Assembly: GCA_945881775.1 (NCBI GenBank)
Contig: CAMCVE010000003.1
Span: 1 to 64,000, forward strand
Source: Bacteriovorax stolpii
Lineage (GTDB): Bacteria; Bdellovibrionota; UBA2428
Reading direction: 5' to 3'
Length of the DNA stretch: 64,000 nucleotides
Shown: positions 14,443-24,445 of the stretch, piece by piece
Position numbering within the stretch: the stretch's first letter is position 1
Layout of the letters: the number at the start of each line of letters is the position of its first letter
The notes under the pieces: model-generated
Databases searched by the model: none
Told to the model about the DNA's origin: nothing
Seen by the model: the letters and a program-made list of their open reading frames with translations, nothing else
Made by a program: the position numbers and the translations under genes

Positions 14443-15492
14443 ATGATAGCGCAGATACTCAATCACACAGCCTCTCTTGAAAGTAACTGGAGCAGGGCTA
14501 ATTTTCCAAAACTAGCCCTTGAGTCACTCAACACTTTAGAGCTTCCCAAATCCTTCAAAGAGATTGAACAATCTGTTGCAGCATGGCTCCTAGAGAGCAA
14601 AGAAATTCCTCCTCAAGTAAACCTGCTCAATAACTTTGGAGAACCACCCGTCACGATTTTTAACAACGGCAAATTTGCTGTGGACATTTACTTTTGGAGA
14701 AAAAACGACACTGTTATTCATTCTCATGCCTTTAGAGGCGCCTTTAAGGTGATCCATGGCCGGTCCCTACACGAAGAGTTTCAAGTTAGTTTTCTAGATG
14801 CCATCGACCCAGACATTAGTTTTTCAAAACTATCTGAATCCACAAAAACGATTATGAAAACCGGAAGCACACAGATCATCAACCCAGGCACAGAACTCGT
14901 GCACAGTGTGCTTCATTTAGACAATCCCACCATTACCTTATGCATACGTACCGTAGAAGACGTTGAACTGGATCAGTGGTCTCATTTGAAAACAGGCATT
15001 AGTTATAAAATTCACAACCTACAAAAAGAGACCGTTAAAAGAGTTTTGTATTTTGAGTTTATGCATTCATCCAACACTGATGAAGCCTTAGTATTTTTAA
15101 ACAAATCGCTCGATAGAATGAAAACATCTGAACAAATTAGTCTCTACGAAGCCATTTCTATGAACACACTAGGGCTAGACTACGACGTGGCCTGCCTCGT
15201 CCAAGAACAAATGAACATGCTTTTTAAACAACAAGATTGGTTTAATCACCTCGAAGAACACTTTGAAATAATGGAATATGAACTCGATTCTCATCAAGCC
15301 TCAACCGCAGCAACAAAATTGCTAGCCCACGCAATCAACAATCAATACTCCGTAGAGGAGACTCAAAAATTACTTAGCCAGATATCGTCTGAAGACATTA
15401 AAACTGTAGCCAAACAACTTCTCACCGAGTCAGCAGTATTAAACCAAGAGTATTCAGAAATTCAGACGGATAAAATTAAGGCTTTTTTTTAA
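14443..15492 (+). CDS. Cupin-like hypothetical protein
   Basis: A 349-residue soluble protein. A cupin-type metal site is suggested by His93 and His95 (TVIHSHAF) and a later His in PGTELVHSVLHL, on a double-stranded beta-helix pattern (about 65-180). The C-terminal half is helical with no recognised domain. The gene is clearly AT-rich compared with neighbours, with many AAA/ATT codons, and ends in an oligo-T run, which suggests horizontal transfer. Substrate unknown. Confidence 0.6.
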   Translation: MIAQILNHTASLESNWSRANFPKLALESLNTLELPKSFKEIEQSVAAWLLESKEIPPQVNLLNNFGEPPVTIFNNGKFAVDIYFWRKNDTVIHSHAFRGAFKVIHGRSLHEEFQVSFLDAIDPDISFSKLSESTKTIMKTGSTQIINPGTELVHSVLHLDNPTITLCIRTVEDVELDQWSHLKTGISYKIHNLQKETVKRVLYFEFMHSSNTDEALVFLNKSLDRMKTSEQISLYEAISMNTLGLDYDVACLVQEQMNMLFKQQDWFNHLEEHFEIMEYELDSHQASTAATKLLAHAINNQYSVEETQKLLSQISSEDIKTVAKQLLTESAVLNQEYSEIQTDKIKAFF

Positions 15493-15670
15493 AAATCGAT
15501 ATTATGGGGCGCTCCGCCAACTTCGATCTGCCTATCCTGCCGATCGGTGCCTAAGAACCGAGGTGGTTCATGAAGGCAGCGCACATTGGGGGGAACCGCG
15601 CCGCGCATCGATTGAGTCAAATAGGCGCCTGATCGATAGTTTTATTTTCGATCAAAGAATTAGAACCCGT

Positions 15671-17473
15671 TTAAACGTAGCCTCGCGCCTGAAGTTGAAA
15701 GAGTTGTGCGTAGCGGCCGCCCGATGCGAGTAGCTCTGCGTGCGAGCCGGTCTCCACGATGGAGCCTCCCTCGATCACGACAATCTTGTCGGCCATACGA
15801 ATGGTTGGAAATCGGTGAGAGATGAGGAAACTCGTGCGTCCCTCGGTGAGTTGGCGGAAACGCTCAAAGACGGCAAACTCTGCCTCGGCATCGAGTGCGG
15901 ATGTCGGTTCATCGAGGACAAGTATGTCGGCTTCTTCGCGAATAAAGCCTCGCGCGAGAGCGACTTTCTGCCACTGTCCTCCGGAGAGCTCAGTTCCTTT
16001 GTCGAACCAACGGCCGAGCGGAGTTTTAAGACCTTGAGTGAGGGAGGCTAGGACTTCGCTCGCGCCACCTCGCTCCACAGCTCGCATCATTTTTTCTTCC
16101 GAGGGTTTCGCATCGGTGCTTCCGAATCCCACATTGTCCTCGAAACTGAAGTGATAGCGGTTGAAGTCCTGAAATACGACGGCCATCCTCGAGCGTAGTC
16201 TTTCCATGTCCCAGTCTTTTAGGTCCAGTCCATCGAGTAAAATCCTTCCCTCGCTTGGATCATAGAGCCGCGTTAGCAACTTTATGAGCGTGGTTTTTCC
16301 GGCACCATTGTGACCGACAAGCGCAAGACTTTGTCCGTGGGGAACGAAAAGATTGATGCCTCTAAGGGCCCATGCTTCTTGTCCTGGATAGCAAAACCCA
16401 AGTCCCTCGAAGCGAATCCCTCGCTCGCCGTGAAGCGCATTTTCAAGGGCCTTGGTTTCCTGCGCAGCTACGACTTCGACCGGAATGTCGAAGTAACTGA
16501 AGAGGTTGGTCATGTAGAGATTGTTCTCGTACATACCACCGATCGCTTGCAGAACGGACTGAAAAGCTTGCTGCCCCTGACGGAAAGCCGTGACATAGAG
16601 AGTGAGTGACCCGAGCGTCATGCGCTTTGTCGCTGCAGCAAGCGCCATCGCAACGTAGCATCCATAGAAAGCAATGGTTCCTACGAGTGAGAGACCATAA
16701 GCCCAGCCCGCGCGTTTTATAGAAAGCGCCCGATCCTCCTCGAAAATTTCTTCGGCCATTTTCCGGTAGCGACCCAGAAGACGGTCGCCCAGACCAAACG
16801 CCTTCACCTCCTTGGCGTGAGTGTCTGTCGAAAGTACGTACTCGATGTAGTTCAGGAGTCGAGCCTCGGGAGAACGCCAATTTCTGAGACGAAACGCTGC
16901 AGAAGAGAAATACATTTCCGAGATAGCGGCAGGAAGTGAGGCCAGAAGCAGGCCTCCCGCAACCCAAGGATTGTAGGCGAGCAGGAGCGCCAAATATCCT
17001 AGAAGCGTGAGTGTGTTTTGAATGAGCTGGAAGGTATCACTCACCACGGAGAGCGGGCGCGAGGAGGCCTCACGGCGCGCCCGGGTGAGCTGATCGTAAA
17101 AAACTGGATCTTCGAAATGGCGCAGCTCGAGCTCCTGCGCCTTGCGAAGGATCCTCAGGTTGATATCAACAGAAAGCCTGGCGCCCAGGAGTTGTCGGGT
17201 CAAGCCAAGCCCTCGGATGACCAGCGCCTGGAGAACGATCAGTCCAAGTTCAAGCAGGACGTATCGCAGAGTCTGAGTCGTCGAAGCGGCCACAACTGCA
17301 TCGACAATGAGCTTGCCCACAAAGGCCACACCCAAAGGCAAGACCGCACCAAGCAGTGTAAGAAATCCGAGAACCACACAGAGTCGCGGTGCCGATTCCC
17401 ACGAGAGTTTCAGTGTACGGGGCGTCTGCGTGAAATTTTCCCGGAGGGCTTTAGGGCTGAGCCGCAAAGTCAT
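15671..17473 (-). CDS. ABC transporter, fused permease and ATPase
   Basis: A 600-residue half-transporter of the exporter type. The membrane domain (about 30-310) has hydrophobic helices; the ATPase has Walker A at 387-395 (GHNGAGKTT), signature LSGGQ at 496-500, Walker B ILVLDE at 517-522 and switch His about 553. It should homodimerise in the inner membrane and export lipid, peptide or drug. No precursor peptide or second component lies nearby, so the substrate is unknown. Confidence 0.9.
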   Translation of the reverse strand: MTLRLSPKALRENFTQTPRTLKLSWESAPRLCVVLGFLTLLGAVLPLGVAFVGKLIVDAVVAASTTQTLRYVLLELGLIVLQALVIRGLGLTRQLLGARLSVDINLRILRKAQELELRHFEDPVFYDQLTRARREASSRPLSVVSDTFQLIQNTLTLLGYLALLLAYNPWVAGGLLLASLPAAISEMYFSSAAFRLRNWRSPEARLLNYIEYVLSTDTHAKEVKAFGLGDRLLGRYRKMAEEIFEEDRALSIKRAGWAYGLSLVGTIAFYGCYVAMALAAATKRMTLGSLTLYVTAFRQGQQAFQSVLQAIGGMYENNLYMTNLFSYFDIPVEVVAAQETKALENALHGERGIRFEGLGFCYPGQEAWALRGINLFVPHGQSLALVGHNGAGKTTLIKLLTRLYDPSEGRILLDGLDLKDWDMERLRSRMAVVFQDFNRYHFSFEDNVGFGSTDAKPSEEKMMRAVERGGASEVLASLTQGLKTPLGRWFDKGTELSGGQWQKVALARGFIREEADILVLDEPTSALDAEAEFAVFERFRQLTEGRTSFLISHRFPTIRMADKIVVIEGGSIVETGSHAELLASGGRYAQLFQLQARGYV

Positions 17474-17714
17474 GGCGTGATCCTAGCCCTTGTATTGAAA
17501 CTTCGCGAATGAGAGTCATGACGTTGCAGGCAAAGTGACCGAAGGGACCGAACTCTTACGCGCGAGTCTGGTCCCAGAGTTTAGGCAGAGAGAGCAATGC
17601 GATAGGGCTCGGTGGCCGCCTAGGGCAGGGGCCGTTACCAAACTCACCCAATTTCATCCAGCCGGGTCAAGTTCGCTTGAAATAGTATTGAAGTCTAACA
17701 TTGAGCTTAGCGAC

Positions 17715-20069
17715 TTAGTTTCGTCCCGAAATCTGATCGATTGCCAGCGCGAGTTTTTTTAGATCAACAGGCTTAGATATGTGGGACTGAAATCCAGCCA
17801 GTAGTGCTCGTTGCACGTCCTCTTGACCCGCAAAAGCCGTAAGCGCAATAGCGGGAGTCTGTCCTATCTTAGAGTTCATGGACCGAATTTTACGCATCAA
17901 ACTGTAGCCGTCTTCGCCGGGTAGACCAATATCGCTCAAGATAACATCAGGCTGAAACTCCTCAATAACTCTTAGGGCATGAGCTACGGACTCTGCTGTT
18001 TGGACAATAGCTCCGAAGGATTCAAGCGCAGCCGAAAAGACTTCTCTCGCATTGGCTTCGTCGTCTACGATCATAACGCGAAGGCCCCCAAGAGTCGCTG
18101 CGCTCACGCTCGCATCGTCGGCCTCGTCGACGACCATGACGTCAGAGAGATCTTCATGCGATACCAGGGGGAGACAAACGCTAAACGTTGATCCCTTGCC
18201 TTCGCCTGGGCTTTCTGCCTCGATACTTCCATGATGCATTTCTGTGAGCTCGCGCGCAAGAGCGAGACCGAGTCCGAGACCACCCTGCGACCTTGTGCAG
18301 GTGCTATCAAATTGTGAAAAACTCATGAACAGCGAAGGGAAAAAATCTGCCCTAATGCCTTTTCCATTGTCGCGGACTCGCAATCGGACCTGCTCACTTG
18401 TTGCGCCGTTGAAACGCTCGAGCGTGATCCAGATCTTTGCGCCCTCAGGAGAAAACTTGATCGAGTTATTGATGAGGTTCCACAAGATTTGCTGCAATCG
18501 CATGGGATCTGCAGAAACCTCTTTGATTGATGAATCAAGCGACGTGGTGACAAGGATTGACTTTGTTTCAGCGGAACTGCGGGTCGCCTCAATGGCGGCC
18601 AGAATAATTTCTTTTGGATCCACTCTTTGAATCTGCAGCTTGAGCTTGCCCGATAGAATTCGAGAGACATCCAAAAGGTCGTCGATCAACTGACTTTGTG
18701 CCTTCGCGCTTTTCTCGATAATTTCGAAGGCGCGGTTGACTGATTCGCCGTTGAGTTGTCCCTTGCGAAGCAGCTGCGCCCATCCCAGAATTGCTGTTAG
18801 GGGAGTGCGGAGCTCATGCGAAAGAATCGCAAGAAATTCATCTTTGGTGCGGTTGGCTGCTTGCGCCTGCGCCCGAGCCGCCTCGGCATCCGATCTCGCC
18901 ACTTTTTCCTGTATCAGGGATCTCTCAACTGCCATCTCAAGAGACCTACTCTCGGTGATATCATGGAAGGTGCCGTAGGCTAGAACGGGGATACCCTTAC
19001 GAGTGACAACTTCCCCAATAGCCTGTACAAGAATCTCGCGGCCCTTCGCGGTCACCAGTGTTAACTCAAGGTTCCATGGCTTCCCAGACTTCAAACCCTC
19101 GTCTACCGCCGCGACGATTGCATCTCGACTTTTACCTTCTTTATAGAAACTAAGTGCCGATTCCAAAGTCGGCTCATAATCAGCGTCCACTTCGTGAAGC
19201 TGCTTGGTCACGTCTGACCAAGTCACGGTCTTTTGAGAGAAATCAAGTTGCCACCCCCCAATTCTGCCAAGGTGACTAATTTTTTCGAGAAGCTGCCGTG
19301 AAAGGGTCTGCGATAATTCAGCATTTCTTCGTTCGGTAATGTCGTCAATCGACAAAAGCAGGGCCTTGGGTAGGGGTCCCTTCCTACGGATCTGGCGGGC
19401 ATTGAGGAGAAAGCTTCGTCGACCGAGTTCGGGGAATTCCTGAGTGATCTCAAAGTCCTTCAGCACTTTGAGCCCGGAGAAGACCTGACCTAATTTTTCG
19501 CGGACGCCCGGCATCTGAAATCCCTTGGATCCAAAAATGGAGAAGATATCCAATCCAATATATTTGTGAGGGACCACCGCAAACATGTCTCCAAAACTCT
19601 CATTCGCCCATTCAACACGCATCTCATCATCAAGAACGACTAGAGGCATTAAAAGCGTATCAGTAACAGCCATTGCGTAATCGGGCGAGGTTTTCGCCTC
19701 AGTTAGCATTTGTTTGAAGAAAGAAAAATCTACGAGCGAGACTACGGCACCTTCAACACCATTGACAGAGCTAACATAGGGCCGTACGAGGAGTCGGAAC
19801 CACCGTCCTTTACGGTCGCTCACCTTAAATACTTTATGGGTCAGCGATTGGATTACGTCAGATACGATACTTTTTAGATTTGGTGCCTCAAAGTCGGGCG
19901 TGATATCTTCGATGGAACGGCCCAAATCATCTGGCACAAGATTGAAGTACTCATGTGCACCAGAGGTAAAGCATTGAATTGTAGCATCGAGCCCGACGAT
20001 AACAATCGGAGACTCTTGATCGTCGATCCAAGTCACGCATTCGTCATTTAGAGTTTGTAGTGCTGCCAC
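17715..20069 (-). CDS. Hybrid histidine kinase with three PAS domains and receiver
   Basis: A 784-residue cytoplasmic protein. PAS regions lie at about 15-120, 130-245 and 265-375; then a coiled linker, HisKA with phospho-His418 (LSHELRTPL), HATPase (about 520-650; N box LINNSIKFS, DNGKGI, GGLGLGLALA) and a C-terminal receiver (about 665-784; VDDEA, phospho-Asp in ILSDIGLPG). No membrane helix is present. The first PAS region resembles PAS domains of chemotaxis-linked sensors. Monocistronic; target unknown. Confidence 0.92.
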   Translation of the reverse strand: MAALQTLNDECVTWIDDQESPIVIVGLDATIQCFTSGAHEYFNLVPDDLGRSIEDITPDFEAPNLKSIVSDVIQSLTHKVFKVSDRKGRWFRLLVRPYVSSVNGVEGAVVSLVDFSFFKQMLTEAKTSPDYAMAVTDTLLMPLVVLDDEMRVEWANESFGDMFAVVPHKYIGLDIFSIFGSKGFQMPGVREKLGQVFSGLKVLKDFEITQEFPELGRRSFLLNARQIRRKGPLPKALLLSIDDITERRNAELSQTLSRQLLEKISHLGRIGGWQLDFSQKTVTWSDVTKQLHEVDADYEPTLESALSFYKEGKSRDAIVAAVDEGLKSGKPWNLELTLVTAKGREILVQAIGEVVTRKGIPVLAYGTFHDITESRSLEMAVERSLIQEKVARSDAEAARAQAQAANRTKDEFLAILSHELRTPLTAILGWAQLLRKGQLNGESVNRAFEIIEKSAKAQSQLIDDLLDVSRILSGKLKLQIQRVDPKEIILAAIEATRSSAETKSILVTTSLDSSIKEVSADPMRLQQILWNLINNSIKFSPEGAKIWITLERFNGATSEQVRLRVRDNGKGIRADFFPSLFMSFSQFDSTCTRSQGGLGLGLALARELTEMHHGSIEAESPGEGKGSTFSVCLPLVSHEDLSDVMVVDEADDASVSAATLGGLRVMIVDDEANAREVFSAALESFGAIVQTAESVAHALRVIEEFQPDVILSDIGLPGEDGYSLMRKIRSMNSKIGQTPAIALTAFAGQEDVQRALLAGFQSHISKPVDLKKLALAIDQISGRN

Positions 20070-20282
20070 CTGTTGTCCTCCGACTTATACTAAGCCGTTA
20101 GCATCGAGCGACACGACGAACAAATGAAACTCGTATGATGTTTTCTTCACAGCTCGAGATCACCATCCGCAACCAATACGCCAAGACGCCTCTTGAATGT
20201 CCCCTGACAGATAAATTATCGACGCAAAGGAAGTCAGAAGCGGATTCTATCGGACTCGAGAAACATGCGTTAAAGTGGCTCT

Positions 20283-20975
20283 ATGAACGCCTCTAAAGGA
20301 CTAATTATACTATGCCTGTTTGCGGGCCGTGTCTCAGCCCAGCACGATACGGGGAATTTAGGTATCAAGCCCGCCGGCTTGGGGATCGAGGAAACAAGTT
20401 CCGGACATCTCGTGAATCCGCCTTACAGAGGGTCTTGTCGAGAATTGTTGGTCTTTTTTCCGGGGCATGCACAGGAAATTGGACTCAAGGGTAGTGTCCC
20501 TCAGAACAGGAGGAGAGCTTGGCTGAATCAGCTGCTGGATTCTCAGGCGTATCATTTGAGGTCCACGATTGAGAATGCCGGGTGCCCCGTCTTGGTTCTT
20601 GGAGACAGTCAAAGTACCGTGAGTGCTGCCGATTTGGAGGCGCTCTTAAAGAAGCTGGGACTGAGTTCTTTGAGTTTATTGTCTCACAGTGGCGGCAATA
20701 TCGGACTGAGTGCCAGTGTGGCGGCTTGGCCACCCAGTTTTCTCCAAAAGGTGAGCGCCATTAAACTATTAGACAATTTTTACTCGGCCTCGTTGGCTCA
20801 TAATTTAGAAAAGGCTTTTGGCTTGCAGAAACTCGAGAAAATATGCACGGGGTTTGTAACCGCCCATAACTTCGATCGTTTTGAAAAATTCTACAGGAAT
20901 TTATGTCCGCGAGTACGTCGGAGCACTGAGTCCGGGGCTCACAAGACGTGGGTTAAAAAATATTTTTCCGAATGA
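20283..20975 (+). CDS. Exported alpha/beta-hydrolase-like protein
   Basis: A 230-residue protein with a Sec signal peptide (about 1-19, cleavage after VSA). SLLSHSGGNIGL looks like a nucleophile elbow around Ser in HSGG. An Asp (KLLDNFYS) and a late His (SGAHKTWV) could complete a triad. A strand LLVFFPGHAQE before it fits the fold. Substrate unknown. It has no strong ribosome binding site. Confidence 0.6.
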   Translation: MNASKGLIILCLFAGRVSAQHDTGNLGIKPAGLGIEETSSGHLVNPPYRGSCRELLVFFPGHAQEIGLKGSVPQNRRRAWLNQLLDSQAYHLRSTIENAGCPVLVLGDSQSTVSAADLEALLKKLGLSSLSLLSHSGGNIGLSASVAAWPPSFLQKVSAIKLLDNFYSASLAHNLEKAFGLQKLEKICTGFVTAHNFDRFEKFYRNLCPRVRRSTESGAHKTWVKKYFSE

Positions 20976-21060
20976 CTGCACGCAACTCCTTAGAGTTCAG
21001 TTTCTCTTATCATCGGCTCGAGCTGATGATAGAATGATCTAGAATTCGATTAATTACCGC

Positions 21061-21771
21061 ATGAATATCGTCATACAGATTCCTTGCCTCAATGAAGCGC
21101 TGACTTTGCCTGTTCTATTAGACCGCATAAATCGACTTAACTTGGGTCACGCGACCTTCATTCTCGTCGCAGACGATAACAGCACCGACAGTTCAGCCTC
21201 GCATGCCGAAGCAGCTCAGGTGGCTCGCGTTCTAAGGAATACAGACCGGCAGGGCCTTGGCTCTCTTATGCAAAAGATGCTCATCTCATCTCTCGAACTC
21301 AAAGCAGATATTATTGTGAACATCGACGCGGACCTTCACTATTCGCCTGAGGATATCCCCAATCTCTTAAAGCCCATTCTCGATGGTCGGGCAGATGTGG
21401 TCCTTGGCTGCCGTCAATTTTCTGCGTTGACCAATATTTCCGGCTTCAAGCGCTTCCTGTATTGGGCCGGTGGACACTGGGTAAGTCTCTTTGTGGGGCT
21501 AAATATTTCGGATCCCGTGACCGGTTTCCGGGCGCTAAAAGCCGAAGTGGCCAGGAATCTCGTCCTCGATTCGTCGTTTACGTACACCCTGACTCACTTG
21601 ATTCAGTTTCGGCGACTCAAGTGCCGAGTTACTTGTGTTCAGATCCGACCGAACGAAGTCAACCGGCCCTCTCGTCTCATTTCTTCAACAAGCTACTATC
21701 TCGCGAAACAGTTTGTTGCTCTCGCGAGTAGTTTCATTAAGCATCGCGTGAGGAGTCGTTCGCGACCCTGA
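21061..21771 (+). CDS. Family 2 glycosyltransferase (polyprenyl-phosphate sugar synthase type)
   Basis: A 236-residue GT-A fold enzyme: IQIPCLNEALTLPVLLD at the N-terminus, DDNSTDSS nucleotide-binding region and the metal-binding NIDADLHYSPEDIP. The SDPVTGFRALK motif is typical of dolichol-phosphate mannosyltransferase-like enzymes. A C-terminal transmembrane pair is missing, so it is a soluble or peripheral form. Acceptor unknown. Confidence 0.85.
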   Translation: MNIVIQIPCLNEALTLPVLLDRINRLNLGHATFILVADDNSTDSSASHAEAAQVARVLRNTDRQGLGSLMQKMLISSLELKADIIVNIDADLHYSPEDIPNLLKPILDGRADVVLGCRQFSALTNISGFKRFLYWAGGHWVSLFVGLNISDPVTGFRALKAEVARNLVLDSSFTYTLTHLIQFRRLKCRVTCVQIRPNEVNRPSRLISSTSYYLAKQFVALASSFIKHRVRSRSRP

Positions 21772-21805
21772 CCACCGGCCAGGTCACAAACCCCCGATCC
21801 GTGAC

Positions 21806-22783
21806 TTATGAGTGTATTGGCTTTGTTTTTGAGCCTGCCAAACACGCTCTTGTGCCTGACATTTCGCCGGGGGAGTTGAGGTCATTACTGCCGTTCACCG
21901 CCCGAAGTGCGCGCATCCGCTCGCGTCGGGCCTTGATCTTGACATAGCTCGCAGCACTTCGGGAGACTTGACTGGGCACGCGAAAGTTCAGCTGCTGAAG
22001 GACCATTTTGTCGAAAACCTCGATCAGATGATCATGTGGTTCCTTCGCATTGCCGCGACCCAAAGGATTCATGAGTTCGATGATTTGATGAATCGCTTCG
22101 ATGCTGGAGAAGCAGTGCTCGTGCGGTTGTCTGCGCAAGAGAAAACGCGAGAGGTGGGGAGGCGTGAAACAAATGCGGGGAAGTGCTTGCAGATTTGGTG
22201 AACGGTGGAGCATTTGTTTGGCGTGGTTCCACGTTGCGTCGAGAATCACGATAAGAAGCTCGCGATCAGGGGGACAAAGCGTTTGTCGCTCACAGCTCTC
22301 TAAGTTTGATAAGTTAAGGCTTGTGGGACCAGGAAACAAAAGAATCGGAAAAATTTTGGGGTCGCGCAGAATCGCTTCCACGGGGGCAGAAGCAGCGAAC
22401 TCCGCCCCCTTGATCAGCTGGGAATTGCTGAGGCACTGATGCGCCATTCGTCCCGTGCCCACACGGTGCTTAAATTCTTGCGGACTCATAAGGATGAGAA
22501 TTCGAGGTTTGGATTCGAAGGGTCGAATCGTCGCGCAGTAACAAGTGATCGGGGGCTTTCGGCATTGGGGGCAAGGCGTGCGCTGGGGGCGCTTTGGCTC
22601 GAAGGCCCGAGCCTTGCGTTTGAGGTAGGCATCAATCGTGGAATCGATCACTCCCCTTAGAGTAATAGAAAGTCTCCCGATTTCCAAGCCGGTGCGCGCG
22701 GCTGACTCATTATCCTTGCGTAGGACCACCTCTGATATCTGTGATGTCGAGATGAAATTGAGTCTTATGTGCTTTGCTTTCAA
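21806..22783 (-). CDS. DTW-domain protein, probable tRNA-uridine aminocarboxypropyltransferase
   Basis: Up to 325 residues. The N-terminal Cys pattern CPQCRKPPITCYC and the DTW signature (ILDATWNHAKQM) identify the TapT/YfiP family, which makes acp3U in tRNA. The longest frame overlaps the upstream kinase by 74 bp. A GTG near 22652 preceding IDSTIDAYL would give the usual size without that overlap, so the true start is uncertain. About 40 C-terminal residues extend past the domain. Confidence 0.82.
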   Translation of the reverse strand: MKAKHIRLNFISTSQISEVVLRKDNESAARTGLEIGRLSITLRGVIDSTIDAYLKRKARAFEPKRPQRTPCPQCRKPPITCYCATIRPFESKPRILILMSPQEFKHRVGTGRMAHQCLSNSQLIKGAEFAASAPVEAILRDPKIFPILLFPGPTSLNLSNLESCERQTLCPPDRELLIVILDATWNHAKQMLHRSPNLQALPRICFTPPHLSRFLLRRQPHEHCFSSIEAIHQIIELMNPLGRGNAKEPHDHLIEVFDKMVLQQLNFRVPSQVSRSAASYVKIKARRERMRALRAVNGSNDLNSPGEMSGTRACLAGSKTKPIHS

Positions 22784-24347
22784 AGCTCAGTTCGGCTCCC
22801 ATCGCATCGGACCAAGACTTGGACAAACTCAGCCCCATGCCGGTACCAGTGGATTTGGTAGTGAAGAATGGAGTCATGATTTTTCCTTGCAGCTCTGCAG
22901 GAATCATGGGTCCCGTATTCTCGACACTAAGTCGAATTTTAGAACCCAGCTTTTGCACGACGAGAGCAATTTTCTTTTGAAGAGACTCCTCATGGAGAGT
23001 CGCATCCCGCGCATTCCAAATCAGGTTCAAGATGATTTGGGTAAAGTAGACGGGATGAGCCGTAATCACGACATCCCTCTCTTCGAGGTTCCATTCATAG
23101 CGAAAATCGATTCCTTGGACTTTTAGCTTTGACTCACATAGAGCTAAAACATCCACAATCATTTCTTTCAAAGACTGATCGGAAAGTTCTGAGAGCTCCG
23201 GATCACGGGAGAGCAGGCGCATCGAACGAACAATTTTTGCAGCACGTTCATTCGCGACGACGATTGTTTCGAGTCGGGTTCTCACCAGCTCCATGTTTGG
23301 TTCAACTTTACCAAGCTGCCTTTGCGCACTTTCACAGGCCCCAATGGCAATGGCGAGCGGATTGTTGATCTCGTGCGCAATGCCCGCCGCTAGCTGGCCG
23401 AGCATTTGCAGTTGTTGCCCGTGCTGTTTAATTCGTTGTTCGTCGAGATGCAACTGGCGAGCCTGGACCACATCGTGAATATCGAGAGAGACGGCTAATA
23501 CATCATTCGTTGACAAGCGACGAAACTGAACGAGATGGTGTCGATTATTGATCACGTGCTCGAATTGGACGCCCGGTAGCTGACCATCAAAGAAGACTTC
23601 GAAGCGCTCAGAAAAAGTGGGGTCTATTCCCCAGAAACCGACATGTGTCCCTACTATTTCCTGACGTGGTTTTGAGGCTAGCCGAGCGACACTCGATCCA
23701 ACAAAGCGATATTTCTTATGGGTATCTATAAGCGCGACGTAGCCAGGGAAGGCATCGATTATTTGTTCCATCAATAGATTGCTTCTTTGACTCCTTAGAA
23801 GAAGATTCTTAATCACACCGCTCTGCGCGAAAGCGAATACGATAAAAACCCCGAACACTATGAGCAATGGGGCAAGACCGTCTAATGCCTTATGGTGTGA
23901 AAGATAAAGAATAAACGATGTAAAGAGGGTGACCAGGAAGGACACGAGTAGAGAGGGGTGGAGTGCAAGAGTCACAACGCCGCTGAGTCCCACTCCCGCT
24001 AGCACCAAAGAATAGACGGGCAATTCGTTGGGACTTTGCACCGCAGAGCTATGAGCGAGCCATAGCCCCCAAAAAGCTGCAGAGATCATGAAGATTGTAG
24101 AAACGCATGTAGAGTAGAACTTCGAGGGTCTCAGGCGCCCCAGGAGCCCGATTCGAAAGAGCATCGCTGAGACCAAGCCTGTAACATACAGAATGCCCTC
24201 AAGATCAATGCTCCGTACTTCAAAAATCACTAGCGTTAGAATCACGGGCAAAGAATAGAGCGCGCTACTTCGCGACTGTCGCGAGGTGTAGCTTTCAATA
24301 GCGTGTGCCTGCTCCTCCGAACTCAATTGCGATTCAGGTTTTGACAA
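22710..24347 (-). CDS. Membrane histidine kinase with seven-helix-like sensor
   Basis: A 545-residue protein. Hydrophobic helices fill about 30-180. A PAS-like region (about 190-290) is followed by HisKA with His325 ([11 protein letters not shown]) and HATPase (N box NLIWNARDA; TKSTGTGMGLSLS). The HEINNPLA form belongs to the NtrB/DctB-like class. No receiver is fused; candidate partners are the single receivers at 26778 and 27107. Divergent from the kinase at 24446. Confidence 0.9.
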   Translation of the reverse strand: MSKPESQLSSEEQAHAIESYTSRQSRSSALYSLPVILTLVIFEVRSIDLEGILYVTGLVSAMLFRIGLLGRLRPSKFYSTCVSTIFMISAAFWGLWLAHSSAVQSPNELPVYSLVLAGVGLSGVVTLALHPSLLVSFLVTLFTSFILYLSHHKALDGLAPLLIVFGVFIVFAFAQSGVIKNLLLRSQRSNLLMEQIIDAFPGYVALIDTHKKYRFVGSSVARLASKPRQEIVGTHVGFWGIDPTFSERFEVFFDGQLPGVQFEHVINNRHHLVQFRRLSTNDVLAVSLDIHDVVQARQLHLDEQRIKQHGQQLQMLGQLAAGIAHEINNPLAIAIGACESAQRQLGKVEPNMELVRTRLETIVVANERAAKIVRSMRLLSRDPELSELSDQSLKEMIVDVLALCESKLKVQGIDFRYEWNLEERDVVITAHPVYFTQIILNLIWNARDATLHEESLQKKIALVVQKLGSKIRLSVENTGPMIPAELQGKIMTPFFTTKSTGTGMGLSLSKSWSDAMGAELSFESKAHKTQFHLDITDIRGGPTQG

Positions 24348-24445
24348 GGCGCCCTCTTTTGCTCGAGTGATACTCCCGCGTTTTCGGCGTCTGTCCTCGA
24401 GGACTTTAGATTTTAAAGCTACTTCTGAAAAAAATTTGTCCTATT

